Below, piece by piece: positions 55,135 to 63,940 of a stretch of 64,000 nucleotides of DNA (position 1 is the first letter of the stretch; each line of letters begins with the position of its first letter). The notes below the pieces were generated by a model. It saw only the letters and a list, made by a program, of their open reading frames with translations. It was not told the DNA's origin and made no database searches. Origin of the DNA: Paenibacillus sp. J45TS6 (GTDB lineage: Bacteria; Bacillota; Bacilli; Paenibacillales; Paenibacillaceae); assembly GCF_018403285.1 (NCBI RefSeq), contig NZ_BOSJ01000008.1, positions 1 through 64,000 of the forward strand. Direction: 5' to 3'. A program made the position numbers and the translations under genes.

Positions 55135-56118
55135 ATGGCCAATATTAAAGACATTGCCATGCTGGCAGGTGTGTCTGTATCTACTGTCTCTCGTGTACTT
55201 AGCGGACATCCCTATGTGAGTGAAGAGAAACGCAGGAGAGTTCAGCAAGTAATAGATCAGCAAGGATACACACCAAATGCCAATGCGGTACATTTAATCA
55301 AAGGACAGACGAAAACAATTGGGGTTATTGTGCCAAGCAGCCATTCTTACTTTCATGCTATCCTGTCCGGAATTATGGACGAAGCCTCCGAAGCCGGGTA
55401 TGGTACGCTGTTATATCAAAGCAGATATGATCGAAACGAGGAAGAACAAGCACTTCATCTGCTTCGCACCAAACAGATCGATGGACTAATTCTCTGCTCT
55501 AGATCCCTTTCTGTAGAAGAAATTGCAAGCTACGGGACATATGGTCCGATCGTGACCTGTGAATATATAGAAGATGAGCGGATCTCTTCTGTATATACGG
55601 ATCATTATGATGCTTTTATTGCAGGTATGAAACACTTAACCGAACATGGGCACATAGATATCGGATACTGTATCGGCCGCGCACATAGTACAAGCAGTCA
55701 GCTGCGGTATATGGCGTATACTTCTGTGCTTGCGGAACTCGGAGTACCTCTAAACCCGGAGTGGATTTTTGATGATAGTACGGAAATGAAAGATGGGATT
55801 CGTATTGTGGAGAGAATGATGAATATGAAAAAAAGACCCACTGCTCTCCTCATAACAGGCGATGAGGTCGCAGCAGGCGTTATTCTTCAAGCACAGGCAG
55901 CAGGACTTCGAATTCCCGAAGATCTGGCGATTGTGGGCTTTGATAACCTTCTGATCTCAGAAGCTCTGAAACTGACAACCATTGATCAACACTTGAAGCG
56001 TATTGGTCAGGAAGCTTTTCACGCATTCCATGAGATGAGAAAAGCAGGGCAGACGGCGACGGGCGGAACAATGAAACGTTCGATCCCATTTGAACTTGTT
56101 AAGCGATCAAGCGTATAA
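55135..56118 (+). CDS. LacI/GalR-family transcriptional regulator
   Basis: A 327-residue repressor. The DNA-binding domain starts ANIKDIAMLAGVSVSTVSRVLSG with hinge NANAVHLIKGQTKTIGVIVP; the periplasmic-binding-like core follows (HIDIGYCIGRAH, ALLITGDEVAAGVILQAQ, IPEDLAIVGFDN). Position directly after the 6-phospho-beta-glucosidase gene makes it the likely regulator of that gene, with a phosphorylated or free beta-glucoside as inducer. A palindrome at 53469-53482 is a candidate site. Intact. Confidence 0.9.
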   Translation: MANIKDIAMLAGVSVSTVSRVLSGHPYVSEEKRRRVQQVIDQQGYTPNANAVHLIKGQTKTIGVIVPSSHSYFHAILSGIMDEASEAGYGTLLYQSRYDRNEEEQALHLLRTKQIDGLILCSRSLSVEEIASYGTYGPIVTCEYIEDERISSVYTDHYDAFIAGMKHLTEHGHIDIGYCIGRAHSTSSQLRYMAYTSVLAELGVPLNPEWIFDDSTEMKDGIRIVERMMNMKKRPTALLITGDEVAAGVILQAQAAGLRIPEDLAIVGFDNLLISEALKLTTIDQHLKRIGQEAFHAFHEMRKAGQTATGGTMKRSIPFELVKRSSV

Positions 56119-56148
56119 CGAAAAGACCTATTCTTCATGTTTTTCGTT
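56117..56148. terminator. Bidirectional terminator overlapping both stop codons
   Basis: AACGAAAA / TTTTCGTT hairpin lying across the ends of the convergent LacI and DUF4188 genes, with stop codons inside or next to the arms. Confidence 0.6.
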
Positions 56149-56613
56149 GTACTTCAGCCGGTCCCTTGCTGCTGGATGATGATCAGCTGAAAATAAGTTT
56201 CCCACTTTACCAAGTCCAGTGGATGGCATATTAACGTACACATTTTCATATTGTCCCGGCTCGATGAGATAGCTCTCATGGTAAACACCTACCGCATCTG
56301 TTTTACGAGAGAGCTGGTTAAATTCACGCCAGGCTTTTAGATGTATGCCCCCCTCTCTAGCATATCGCTCCATATCCTCAAACGAGCGCCAGTACTGGAT
56401 AACGGTAGCACCACGAGTTGTAAACATGAACTCAGCAGATAAGAATCCCCATTCCTTGTTCGTATACAGCTCGCGGATCATCCGGCCCATAGCGGTGAAT
56501 ACAGGCAGACAAGAAGGTATCGCCCACAGTTTATTCACGCGCATGCCAATGATAAGAACGGCATATCCTTGCTCCATTTTCGCTGTGTAGCGCCCTCGAT
56601 TTATTTTTGCCAT
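56128..56613 (-). CDS. DUF4188 domain protein (monooxygenase-like fold)
   Basis: A 161-residue protein. LIIGMRVNKLWAIPSCLPVFTAMGRMI and QYWRSFEDMERYAREGGIHLKAWREFNQ are typical of DUF4188 proteins, which are distantly related to antibiotic-biosynthesis-type dimeric alpha-beta-barrel monooxygenases. Function unknown. The gene starts 8 bases after the stop of the downstream sigma-fusion gene and is presumably cotranscribed with both sigma fusions. Convergent with the LacI regulator gene. Confidence 0.8.
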   Translation of the reverse strand: MAKINRGRYTAKMEQGYAVLIIGMRVNKLWAIPSCLPVFTAMGRMIRELYTNKEWGFLSAEFMFTTRGATVIQYWRSFEDMERYAREGGIHLKAWREFNQLSRKTDAVGVYHESYLIEPGQYENVYVNMPSTGLGKVGNLFSADHHPAARDRLKYNEKHEE

Positions 56614-56621
56614 GAATTTAT

Positions 56622-58598
56622 TTACTCCTTTACGTTATTTGTAGAATCAATGAGTGGGATACTGATTCGCATCGAGTTATTCTCGGTGGTATCTGAATAA
56701 GACGTCAGATGAAAAGTTAATGGCTGAACATGTCTAAAATCATTCAGTTTTAAAGAAGTAGTCCTGTCTTCCACACTATACTCATTATCCTGAACAAAAT
56801 AAGAACTCCCTGCCGCATCTTCATACTGATTGGAAACATGAAAATCTGTTTCTTTCCAGTTTGGAAAATGGACTGTAAAATAACCATCTTCGATTGCGCT
56901 GTGATCAATAGATAATTCGGTAGTAACATCTGCTGAATCTTTAGGTGAGGAAATGATCTTGCCGTTGTCTGTATTAACCACTAGAACAGGATCAAGATTC
57001 ACTAAGGTATCTTCCATGCTAATCTGCAGATGATCAAATTCTTCATAATAAATGGATGGAAAAAGAAGATAATCGACTCCCATTTCAAAAGTTCCATATC
57101 CACGGCGGTTATCGTCAGTCCCTGTTTCTAGAACAATGCTATCTATACTGTCGATACTATACCTATTCTCAGGATCTGGTTTCAATCTCACTTGGGTATA
57201 TTCCGTTGTCATAATCAGCTCAGTTAATTCAAAAGACTGCCCTTCCACAGTAAAGCTATCGTACAGCATCACATGTTTTGCTTCCTCTTCCGGCAGTTTA
57301 GGATAAGGCGTAGAGAGACTATAGTTACGGTTACGTTGATCCTCCTGAGTTTCAACTACGAACTTCATTATTGCCCCTTCCGTAGACTTCAGCAGGGAGC
57401 TATCATTTTTGGTAAATAACATCATCCCTTTCAAGGATGAATCACTCTCACTTGTAAGGTTTCTAGTTCCTTGAAGATTCCCAATTAAGTCTGTTTCACT
57501 TGCATCCCTGATTTCCCCTGTGATGTAAGGAATGTGTTGCAGTTCCCCCTTCTCAAGGGTGTACCAAAATAATTTCTCTCTCCCAAAGTTCATGGCTGCA
57601 TCCAATATGAGACGCACACCGTTATCCGTCTCCATCACCTGACCCAGCTCTACATAATCACCGTCATCTATTTTTTCCTTGATAATATTATCCTCCTCAC
57701 CTGTCTCCATCATAAAACTCAGGTCAGGTACAACAAGCGTTCCTTCCCGATTCAATGCCTCATGGACTTTTTCTGGAGCCCATGGATTGAAAACAAAGAG
57801 CATGACAGCAAGAACTGTAATGACCCCACTAATAGACCAGCTTACTATATTCCTCGTACGACGCAGTGGTTTCTTGCCTTCCCTTGCATCCTGCAAACCT
57901 TGCTGCACAGCAGATTCCCACTTCTTTTCAGCTAGGTTTAACCGCAGTGTTTCTCTCTCTTCTTCAAAATGCTTCCACAGCAAGGATGAAAGTATATCCT
58001 CGCTGTTCTCTCTAGTCTCCTTTGCAAGTATCGTCATTGCTTGCTGCAAGTAACGAGTCACGAGCTTTTCTGTCTTCCCTATGTATGTTGCCATTTCAGA
58101 GCTGTCTTTCTCTGCAAGATAGGTCAGCAGGAACACTTGTCTTACGGAAGCTGGCATGCGATTAATTGCCTGCTCTATTTGCTTCGTCTGCTGGCTTATC
58201 ATCTGTTTCACTGGAAGAGATTCGCTTGGATTCTCATCTGCATCTTTTGGTTCCATAAAAATTTCCCCCATAGAAGTTCCCTCCACTGAGGTTGCTTCTA
58301 TAGAAGACAAATTCTGCCGACTCTTGCCTTGCCTCTTCTTGTCTTGTATTATCAGCGTCTGCATGAAAAGGAGCGGGACATCGATTTCTTGATCTTTATT
58401 TTTCCTGCATTCATACCAGACAGCAGCAATTGTATCCTGAAGTAACTGTTCTGCCCGTATATGTTCTCTCGTCAGTGCATAGCTTACTATGTATAATTCA
58501 GGAGCTCTATGCTGTATTAACTCATCATATGCTGACTTTTCCCGGGTACCTGTTGCCGGATATTGTTGTTCGTCTGGTAATTGATGATGTGTATTCAA
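56622..58598 (-). CDS. ECF-sigma-like domains fused to a membrane helix and extracytoplasmic domain, copy A
   Basis: 658 residues. Residues about 31-92 resemble sigma-70 region 2 (ALTREHIRAEQLLQDTIAAV, then VPLLFMQTLIIQDKKRQ) and about 143-192 region 4 (INRMPASVRQVFLLTYLAEK, helix-turn-helix with SSEMATYIGKTEKLVTRYLQ). A charged helical linker (200-250) leads to a single membrane helix (about 252-271, SWSISGVITVLAVMLFVF) and a roughly 385-residue outer part that resembles the extracytoplasmic (DUF4179/DUF5643-like) domains of Bacillales anti-sigma proteins. Thus sigma and sensor parts lie in one chain. The start is TTG with an in-frame stop upstream. The paralogue is 67 bases upstream, nearly identical in the sigma part. 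Confidence 0.7.
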   Translation of the reverse strand: MNTHHQLPDEQQYPATGTREKSAYDELIQHRAPELYIVSYALTREHIRAEQLLQDTIAAVWYECRKNKDQEIDVPLLFMQTLIIQDKKRQGKSRQNLSSIEATSVEGTSMGEIFMEPKDADENPSESLPVKQMISQQTKQIEQAINRMPASVRQVFLLTYLAEKDSSEMATYIGKTEKLVTRYLQQAMTILAKETRENSEDILSSLLWKHFEEERETLRLNLAEKKWESAVQQGLQDAREGKKPLRRTRNIVSWSISGVITVLAVMLFVFNPWAPEKVHEALNREGTLVVPDLSFMMETGEEDNIIKEKIDDGDYVELGQVMETDNGVRLILDAAMNFGREKLFWYTLEKGELQHIPYITGEIRDASETDLIGNLQGTRNLTSESDSSLKGMMLFTKNDSSLLKSTEGAIMKFVVETQEDQRNRNYSLSTPYPKLPEEEAKHVMLYDSFTVEGQSFELTELIMTTEYTQVRLKPDPENRYSIDSIDSIVLETGTDDNRRGYGTFEMGVDYLLFPSIYYEEFDHLQISMEDTLVNLDPVLVVNTDNGKIISSPKDSADVTTELSIDHSAIEDGYFTVHFPNWKETDFHVSNQYEDAAGSSYFVQDNEYSVEDRTTSLKLNDFRHVQPLTFHLTSYSDTTENNSMRISIPLIDSTNNVKE

Positions 58599-58665
58599 GG
58601 TTATATGTCATCACCTTTCCGTATTGTTCGAGGTTCATATAATGATTTATTAGCTCTCTTGCAAT

Positions 58666-60651
58666 TTACTTCTTCACCATAGGAATGGTGAGACGATTGT
58701 GTACACTTGGATCTTCTTCCTTCTGATTCAGTTCAGATTCATTTTTCTCATAGAACCGAAAACTGAGAGGCTGGACATAAGGTACATTCGGAAGTTTATA
58801 CAAAATTTCATCTTTTTTCTTAATTGATCCGCTAATTTTATAACGATTTCCCCCACCATCCATAAAATTTCCGTATATCCCATAACGATCTCTATTCTCT
58901 AGTGGATAGTGCAGGTAAAGTGTTTCCTCATTTGTTGCTGTTGAAATCCTCATATATTTTGGTAGATTCATATCACTATGCATAACTCCACCTGTGTTCG
59001 AATCTATAATAAATGACACATAATCCCCCTCTAGCTTCTTAAACCCTTCCACTTGGAGGCTAAGCTCTGTGTACTCCTCATAATAGATTGATTCAAAAAT
59101 AAGATCAGAGCCATAGCTCTCCAGTAATGAATGCGATTTTCTGCTCGTACCTAAAATGCTTTTGTTTACTACATACAGACTTGGATCTACTAAGCGTCCT
59201 ACAGCATCATCCGCTTCAGATTGATTCTTGGCTCCTACCGCTTCTACACGTATCCTTGTATTTTGAGTAGACATGGAAATATATTTGATATAATACTCCT
59301 GCTCTTGAATCGTAAAGTGTTCATTTACATCAATTGTTTTCATCGGCTTTTCTGGGAAAGTAGGAATATCCATCACAAACTCAGCATAACGAAATCTCTC
59401 ATCATGGGCATTTGCCGTGATAGATACTTCTTTCTCCACTGCAAGTAAGTCAGTCGACGCATTGTTGGATAATGACACGGTTAGCCTGCCCTGCGTCTTA
59501 TTGCCTTTGGTTATATAATGAATACCTTCCTCACCGGAATCACCCGTTCCAATTTCAATTTTGTTAGAGCGATTCCTTATGAGCCCATTATCAAGCAAGG
59601 GTGCTTCTGTCCCTCCTACATTTTCAAGCGTATACCATAGAATGAAGCCGGTACTCGTATCCATAGCCCCATCTATAATGAGCCTCAATCCATTGTTTTC
59701 TGGCAACACTTGCCCAATCGGCTGATAATCCCCTTCGTTCAAACGCTTTTCTAAGCCTGGTTCCTGTTTCATTGTGCGTTTCCAGTAACTCATATCTGGT
59801 GTAACCAAGGTCCCTTCTGCATTCAGCGGCTGATGTAAATGAGCTGGGGAACGACTATCTGTATACATATAGAGTATGATTGCAGATACAATAATCAGCA
59901 TGGCACCAATAAAAGACCATTGGTAGACCCTGCGCTTCGAGTATTGATTGAAACTTCTTTCTTTTCTTGCCTCTGTCAATCCTTGCTGAACAGCAGCTTC
60001 TACCTTTCCCGTATGTAGATTAATCTCGATCCGTTCTCGCTCTTCTTCAAAATGCTTCCTCAGCAAGGATCGAAGCATATCCTCACTGTTTTCTCCAATC
60101 TCCTTTGCGAGTATCGTCATCGCTTGCTGCGAGTAACGAGTCACGAGCGTTTCTGTCTTCCCTATGTATGTTGCCATTTCAGAGCTGTCTTTCTCTGCAA
60201 GATAGGTCAGCAGGAACACTTGTCTTACGGAAGCTGGCATGCGATTAATCGCCTGCTCTATTTGCTTCGTCTGCTGGCTTATCATCTGTTTCACTGGAAG
60301 AGATTCGCTTGTATTCTCATCTGCATCTCTTAGTTCCATTGAGGTTGCTTCCATAGAGGATAAGTTCTGCCGACTCCTGCTTTGCCTCTTCTTGTCTTGT
60401 ATTAGCAGCGTCTGCACTAAAAGGAGCGGTACATCGATTTCTTGATCTTCGCTCTTCCTGCATTCATACCAGACAGCAGCAATTGTATCCTGAAGTAACT
60501 GTTCTGCCCGTATATGTTCTCTCGTAAGAGCAGAACTAATCCGATATAACTCTCCTTTTTTTCGATCTACCAGTTCTTCGTACGCCCCGAAATCTGCCTG
60601 ATTCACAGCTGTCGCTAACTCTTCATCTTTATATGAATGGTATACACTCAA
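58666..60651 (-). CDS. ECF-sigma-like domains fused to a membrane helix and extracytoplasmic domain, copy B
   Basis: 661 residues, same architecture as copy A: region 2-like at about 33-92, region 4-like at about 133-182, amphipathic linker, one membrane helix at about 244-263, and an outer domain of about 395 residues. From ALTREH (residue 41) to about residue 205 it is nearly identical to copy A, apart from a 10-residue gap and few substitutions; the first 40 residues and the whole outer domain differ strongly. The outer part contains VPYVQPLSFRFYEKNE near its end, matching the HVQPLTFHL stretch of copy A. TTG start with AAAGGAGGAG upstream. First gene of the three-gene unit, after the Rrf2 terminator. 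Confidence 0.7.
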   Translation of the reverse strand: MSVYHSYKDEELATAVNQADFGAYEELVDRKKGELYRISSALTREHIRAEQLLQDTIAAVWYECRKSEDQEIDVPLLLVQTLLIQDKKRQSRSRQNLSSMEATSMELRDADENTSESLPVKQMISQQTKQIEQAINRMPASVRQVFLLTYLAEKDSSEMATYIGKTETLVTRYSQQAMTILAKEIGENSEDMLRSLLRKHFEEERERIEINLHTGKVEAAVQQGLTEARKERSFNQYSKRRVYQWSFIGAMLIIVSAIILYMYTDSRSPAHLHQPLNAEGTLVTPDMSYWKRTMKQEPGLEKRLNEGDYQPIGQVLPENNGLRLIIDGAMDTSTGFILWYTLENVGGTEAPLLDNGLIRNRSNKIEIGTGDSGEEGIHYITKGNKTQGRLTVSLSNNASTDLLAVEKEVSITANAHDERFRYAEFVMDIPTFPEKPMKTIDVNEHFTIQEQEYYIKYISMSTQNTRIRVEAVGAKNQSEADDAVGRLVDPSLYVVNKSILGTSRKSHSLLESYGSDLIFESIYYEEYTELSLQVEGFKKLEGDYVSFIIDSNTGGVMHSDMNLPKYMRISTATNEETLYLHYPLENRDRYGIYGNFMDGGGNRYKISGSIKKKDEILYKLPNVPYVQPLSFRFYEKNESELNQKEEDPSVHNRLTIPMVKK

Positions 60652-60767
60652 TATCGAACTCCTCCTTTAGTGACTGCATTTATTCATGCCTAGTTCACCA
60701 TTCCTTCCAATCTCATTATCTCATGGTAATTATTGTATTATAAAATCTAATAAAGGAAAATTAAAAT

Positions 60768-60797
60768 AAAAAAAGCCCGGCTTCTCAGCCAGACTTT
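60768..60797 (-). terminator. Terminator of the Rrf2 gene
   Basis: AGCCCGGCT / AGCCAGACT hairpin with G-U pairs and seven T on the minus strand, separating the Rrf2 gene from the sigma-fusion genes. Confidence 0.75.
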
Positions 60798-60814
60798 ACG
60801 TGTTCTGTCTCCCT

Positions 60815-61258
60815 TTATTGGAGACGATTCGCACGATGCTTTTCCTTTTCTGTTAACCTCTTCTGTACTTCTTCAAGTGTGATACTATCCAGATACAGTT
60901 CTACTACCCGTTCTCCATCCTCGTAAATAGTACCCATAACTTCTTTGATATTTGAAGAAACTACACAATTCGAACTCTCGTCCCCAGAACGCCAGTGCGG
61001 GGCAAAGGAACCAAGCGCAAATAGTCGATATAAATCTCCTAACCTAACATCACAGGGATTGCTGCTAAGCATATATCCTCCGTGGGCTCCTTCTTTGGTT
61101 GTCACATATCTATGCTTACGGAGTACACTCAGAACTTTCCGTACTCTCGCTGGATGAGTTGTCACGCTTTCGGCAATATCTTCACTTTTCGCAATACGTC
61201 CTTCTCGGACTCCCAGATACAACAGACCATGCACCGCAATGGTAAACTCACTGTTCAT
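60815..61258 (-). CDS. Rrf2-family transcriptional regulator (YwnA-like)
   Basis: A 147-residue winged-helix protein. FTIAVHGLLYLGVREGRIAKSEDIAESVTTHPARVRKVLSVLRKHRYVTTKEGAHGGYML is the Rrf2 DNA-binding domain. Only two cysteines (PCDV and NCVVSS) are present, not the three of iron-sulfur members IscR and NsrR, so a cluster ligand set is incomplete; YwnA- or CymR-type sensing is possible. Target unknown; its own terminator separates it from the neighbours downstream. Confidence 0.85.
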   Translation of the reverse strand: MNSEFTIAVHGLLYLGVREGRIAKSEDIAESVTTHPARVRKVLSVLRKHRYVTTKEGAHGGYMLSSNPCDVRLGDLYRLFALGSFAPHWRSGDESSNCVVSSNIKEVMGTIYEDGERVVELYLDSITLEEVQKRLTEKEKHRANRLQ

Positions 61259-61450
61259 TATCCTGCCCTCCCATAATCTTACCGTGCTTATCTGTTTCTA
61301 CCCTATTATGTTACGCAAACCTCCTAAAATCAAACCATGATTTACTACCTACTGGAAACACATGTAAAAATGTTACTATAATGGTGACAGTTTCATTTGT
61401 CAAGACAGGCCACCTTGTTATTTTAATGACCTGTTTTCATGATCTGTTTC

Positions 61451-62554
61451 TCACGACGATGCTTTAATCTCACTGAAGATCTGCTTCATAACCGGTACGT
61501 ATACTTCCCAGTAGAATGCATTTTGATGTGTTCTTGGAATAAAAAACTTCATGACTGCATCCCAGCCTATATACTGAGTAGGGTAGGGCGTGTCCACACG
61601 GTTTGCATAATCTCCTGAAAAATAATAAGTATAATGTGTTGTATGATCAAACCGAGTAATGGAAGGAAAATGATCGGGAATCCCCGCCGCTGTTAATTTC
61701 TCTGCTCCAGACTGTGACAGATCCATCGTATACTCTGCCATTACCTCAGCCCTTGTGCGAGGTTCTACAATATCAAACCATCCATGATAGCTTGTTTTCC
61801 CTTTCACCTGGCTCCATTCGTACCCTTTTTCCGAGAATTCAACTCCAAATGACCTAGCCTCTAAATCGCTGCTGTCCAACACTACCATGTTCTCTTCTTC
61901 ATTGATGAATATGATTCCCTCTCCCTGGTAGGTCCATTTCTTTCCAGCTACGAGAGTGTACTTCTGTTTCAAAAGTGTAGACACATTCGCTAATTCTTTG
62001 TAATATCTGCCCTTCCAACCCGTCCATTCTATACCAAACATATTTTCAAGTTGTTGTCTGACTTCCTTATCTGTAGGGTCACCAAGAATATTATATTCAC
62101 CAACAAAAGTCGTCCCTGTTGCTGTCGCATACTGTATTTTCTGGACATCTTCTGATTTCATTCCGCCATAGATTAACTTTTGTTTGTGTGACCGATCTGC
62201 TTGTTGCTCCTTTTTGTATATACCATATGTATCTGCTGCATAAATCAGATCTTTCCCTCGCAGCGTAGAAGGAAGGGACTGAATATGATTAACAGCACTT
62301 GGGTTGAATCCGTAATAACTCTCCTCATTAACATAAGCGTGACCAGTTCGGTCCTTTATCTTTTGTTGGTTTAAAATCCAAATTAGACCTTTATGCTCGT
62401 TATAATTCAGATCCGATACTGACTTATCAATAATCGCAATATCGATCGTCCGACTCGGGTTTGCTCTCCACTGAATCCACGGATAATTAACAAGGATTAA
62501 AATCAGCACCAAAATCCCAAGGATTACGGCAGGTTTCCAGATATCAGATTCCAC
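61451..62554 (-). CDS. Membrane-anchored protein of unknown function
   Basis: A 367-residue protein with one N-terminal membrane helix (about residues 8-26, KPAVILGILVLILILVNYPW) and a large outer domain. The core alternates strands and helices (TIDIAIIDKSV, KGLIWILNQQKI, LIYAADTYGIY, LENMFGIEWTGWKGRYY), reminiscent of a glutamine-amidotransferase or Rossmann-like fold, but no catalytic triad is evident. GTG at 62554 has AAAGGATGG upstream; a longer frame from 62602 does not. No family recognised. Divergent from ccdC. Confidence 0.6.
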   Translation of the reverse strand: MESDIWKPAVILGILVLILILVNYPWIQWRANPSRTIDIAIIDKSVSDLNYNEHKGLIWILNQQKIKDRTGHAYVNEESYYGFNPSAVNHIQSLPSTLRGKDLIYAADTYGIYKKEQQADRSHKQKLIYGGMKSEDVQKIQYATATGTTFVGEYNILGDPTDKEVRQQLENMFGIEWTGWKGRYYKELANVSTLLKQKYTLVAGKKWTYQGEGIIFINEEENMVVLDSSDLEARSFGVEFSEKGYEWSQVKGKTSYHGWFDIVEPRTRAEVMAEYTMDLSQSGAEKLTAAGIPDHFPSITRFDHTTHYTYYFSGDYANRVDTPYPTQYIGWDAVMKFFIPRTHQNAFYWEVYVPVMKQIFSEIKASS

Positions 62555-62745
62555 GCATTCACCATCCTTTATATCTTTATCTATTATTACTTTGGCAAGC
62601 ACAGTCTAAGTATAATTCGGGTGGTAAGAAATGAAAAGAAGCTTAGTTCACATCCAAATCATAAAACAACTAGGTAAGAGTGTTTTCATTGAGATATGAT
62701 ATAATGAAGATAAATTTGATTTCACGCAAAAGAGAGGTCCTATAC

Positions 62746-63243
62746 GTGCCGATAAGCTCTTCATTTTTACAAATTGCAGCAACCATTGGTATGATCTTTA
62801 TTGCGCTTAGTGCTATTTTTATTCGTATGAAAGCAGCAAACAGACCCATTACCAAACGGAAGATTATCATTCCGCCCCTTGGTATGAGCACCGGATTTAT
62901 GATGTTTATCGTGCCGCAAACGCACATCCCGTTTCTATGGGCCATTGTTGCTTTTTTGGTTGGTTGGTTTTTATTTGCATACCCGCTCATTAAAAGCACC
63001 AAGTTCGAGAAAAGAGATGGGCAGATCTATGTTTCGAGCTCCAAAAGCTTCATGTTCATCTTGCTCGGTTTGCTTACGGTTCGCTTACTACTTCATGAAT
63101 TCATACAGAATTATATAACCGTAGTTCAGACAGGAGCCTTATTTTTTGTTTTGGCTTTTGGGATGCTGCTTCACTGGCGGCTGTATATGCTGCGGCATTA
63201 CAACGAAACTTTTGGGGTCAAGGAGTCTACCATGGGTTCTTAA
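62746..63243 (+). CDS. ccdC: CcdC-family membrane protein (DUF1453)
   Basis: A 165-residue protein with about five membrane helices (LQIAATIGMIFIALSAIFI first; GFMMFIVPQ, AIVAFLVGWFLFAYPLI, FIL.LLTVRLLLHEFI, LFFVLAFGMLLHW). The family is named for Bacillus CcdC, encoded next to cytochrome c biogenesis genes in that species; function remains unclear. Here it lies beside a membrane thioredoxin-like gene across a shared terminator. GTG start with AAAGAGAGGTCC upstream; longer in-frame ATGs from 62680 lack a ribosome site. Confidence 0.82.
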   Translation: MPISSSFLQIAATIGMIFIALSAIFIRMKAANRPITKRKIIIPPLGMSTGFMMFIVPQTHIPFLWAIVAFLVGWFLFAYPLIKSTKFEKRDGQIYVSSSKSFMFILLGLLTVRLLLHEFIQNYITVVQTGALFFVLAFGMLLHWRLYMLRHYNETFGVKESTMGS

Positions 63244-63248
63244 GTGGA

Positions 63249-63302
63249 TAAAAAAAGCTCTGGAATCGAACACCGGATGTGTTCAATTTCTAGAGCTTTT
63301 TA
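63249..63302. terminator. Shared terminator of ccdC and the thioredoxin-like gene
   Basis: AAAAAGCTCT / AGAGCTTTTT outer stem with GAACAC/GTGTTC inside, overlapping the stop codon of the thioredoxin-like gene. Confidence 0.85.
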
Positions 63303-63758
63303 CTTTTTGCTATTTAAAAAAGCAGTGATCGCTTCCTGATCTATTGTTCCGGGCGTTAACCGGTCTGCTTCTTTGCCATTCTCTATATAGAGAAGAGCCG
63401 GCACAGATTCAATCTTAAGCTGGTCTAACAATGCCCCTAATTTTTCTTCATCTTGCTCACGGCCTTCATCTGTATTGTAATAATACACCGTCTGACCTGT
63501 ACTTTGTGAAGCATTCTCTAACACCGGCATAAACTCACGACAGAATGGACATGTAGGACGGCCCACATATAGAAACCCTGACTCGCCATGCTCCAAAAAG
63601 GTGGATACTTCTTCGTTCGTTACCGCCGTTAGTACCTTTGACTCTTCTTCCTTCTCACTTCCACTGATTACTGCTAGTACTATCAATAAAATAACGACAA
63701 TTCCTGCTCCCCATAACAGAGGACTTCCGAATGTACGTTTACTTTTGCGGCTATTCAA
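63300..63758 (-). CDS. Membrane-anchored thioredoxin-like protein
   Basis: A 152-residue protein: N-terminal membrane helix (about 13-33, LLWGAGIVVILLIVLAVISG), a short charged linker, and a thioredoxin fold (about 45-150). The active site is GRPTCPFCREF, a CxxC of CPFC type rather than CGPC or CGHC, and the cis-Pro is in IESVPALLYIENG. It resembles Bacillales proteins that work as outer-face thiol-disulfide exchangers (bacteriocin-transport-accessory-like). Partner unknown. Convergent with ccdC. Confidence 0.82.
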   Translation of the reverse strand: MNSRKSKRTFGSPLLWGAGIVVILLIVLAVISGSEKEEESKVLTAVTNEEVSTFLEHGESGFLYVGRPTCPFCREFMPVLENASQSTGQTVYYYNTDEGREQDEEKLGALLDQLKIESVPALLYIENGKEADRLTPGTIDQEAITAFLNSKK

Positions 63759-63891
63759 TTTGTGTATACATCCTTTCTAACCATACTTACACCTGCCCTC
63801 TCGCAGTGTGTCCGCTTCATCTTAGGGTATGTTGCTATTATTGTCAGTGCGTAATCTAACTATCCGGCCGCCTATAATAAAAGAAAACACA

Positions 63892-63940
63892 AAGAAACAG
63901 GGCTCTCTTTATGTGGAGGATAAAAGGAGTCCTGTTTCTT
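63892..63940. terminator. Hairpin near the right edge
   Basis: AAGAAACAGG / CCTGTTTCTT inverted repeat with a 29-base middle part and an inner CTC/GAG pairing. It is probably the terminator of a gene beyond the window; the rest of 63759-64000 shows nothing I can call. Confidence 0.5.
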
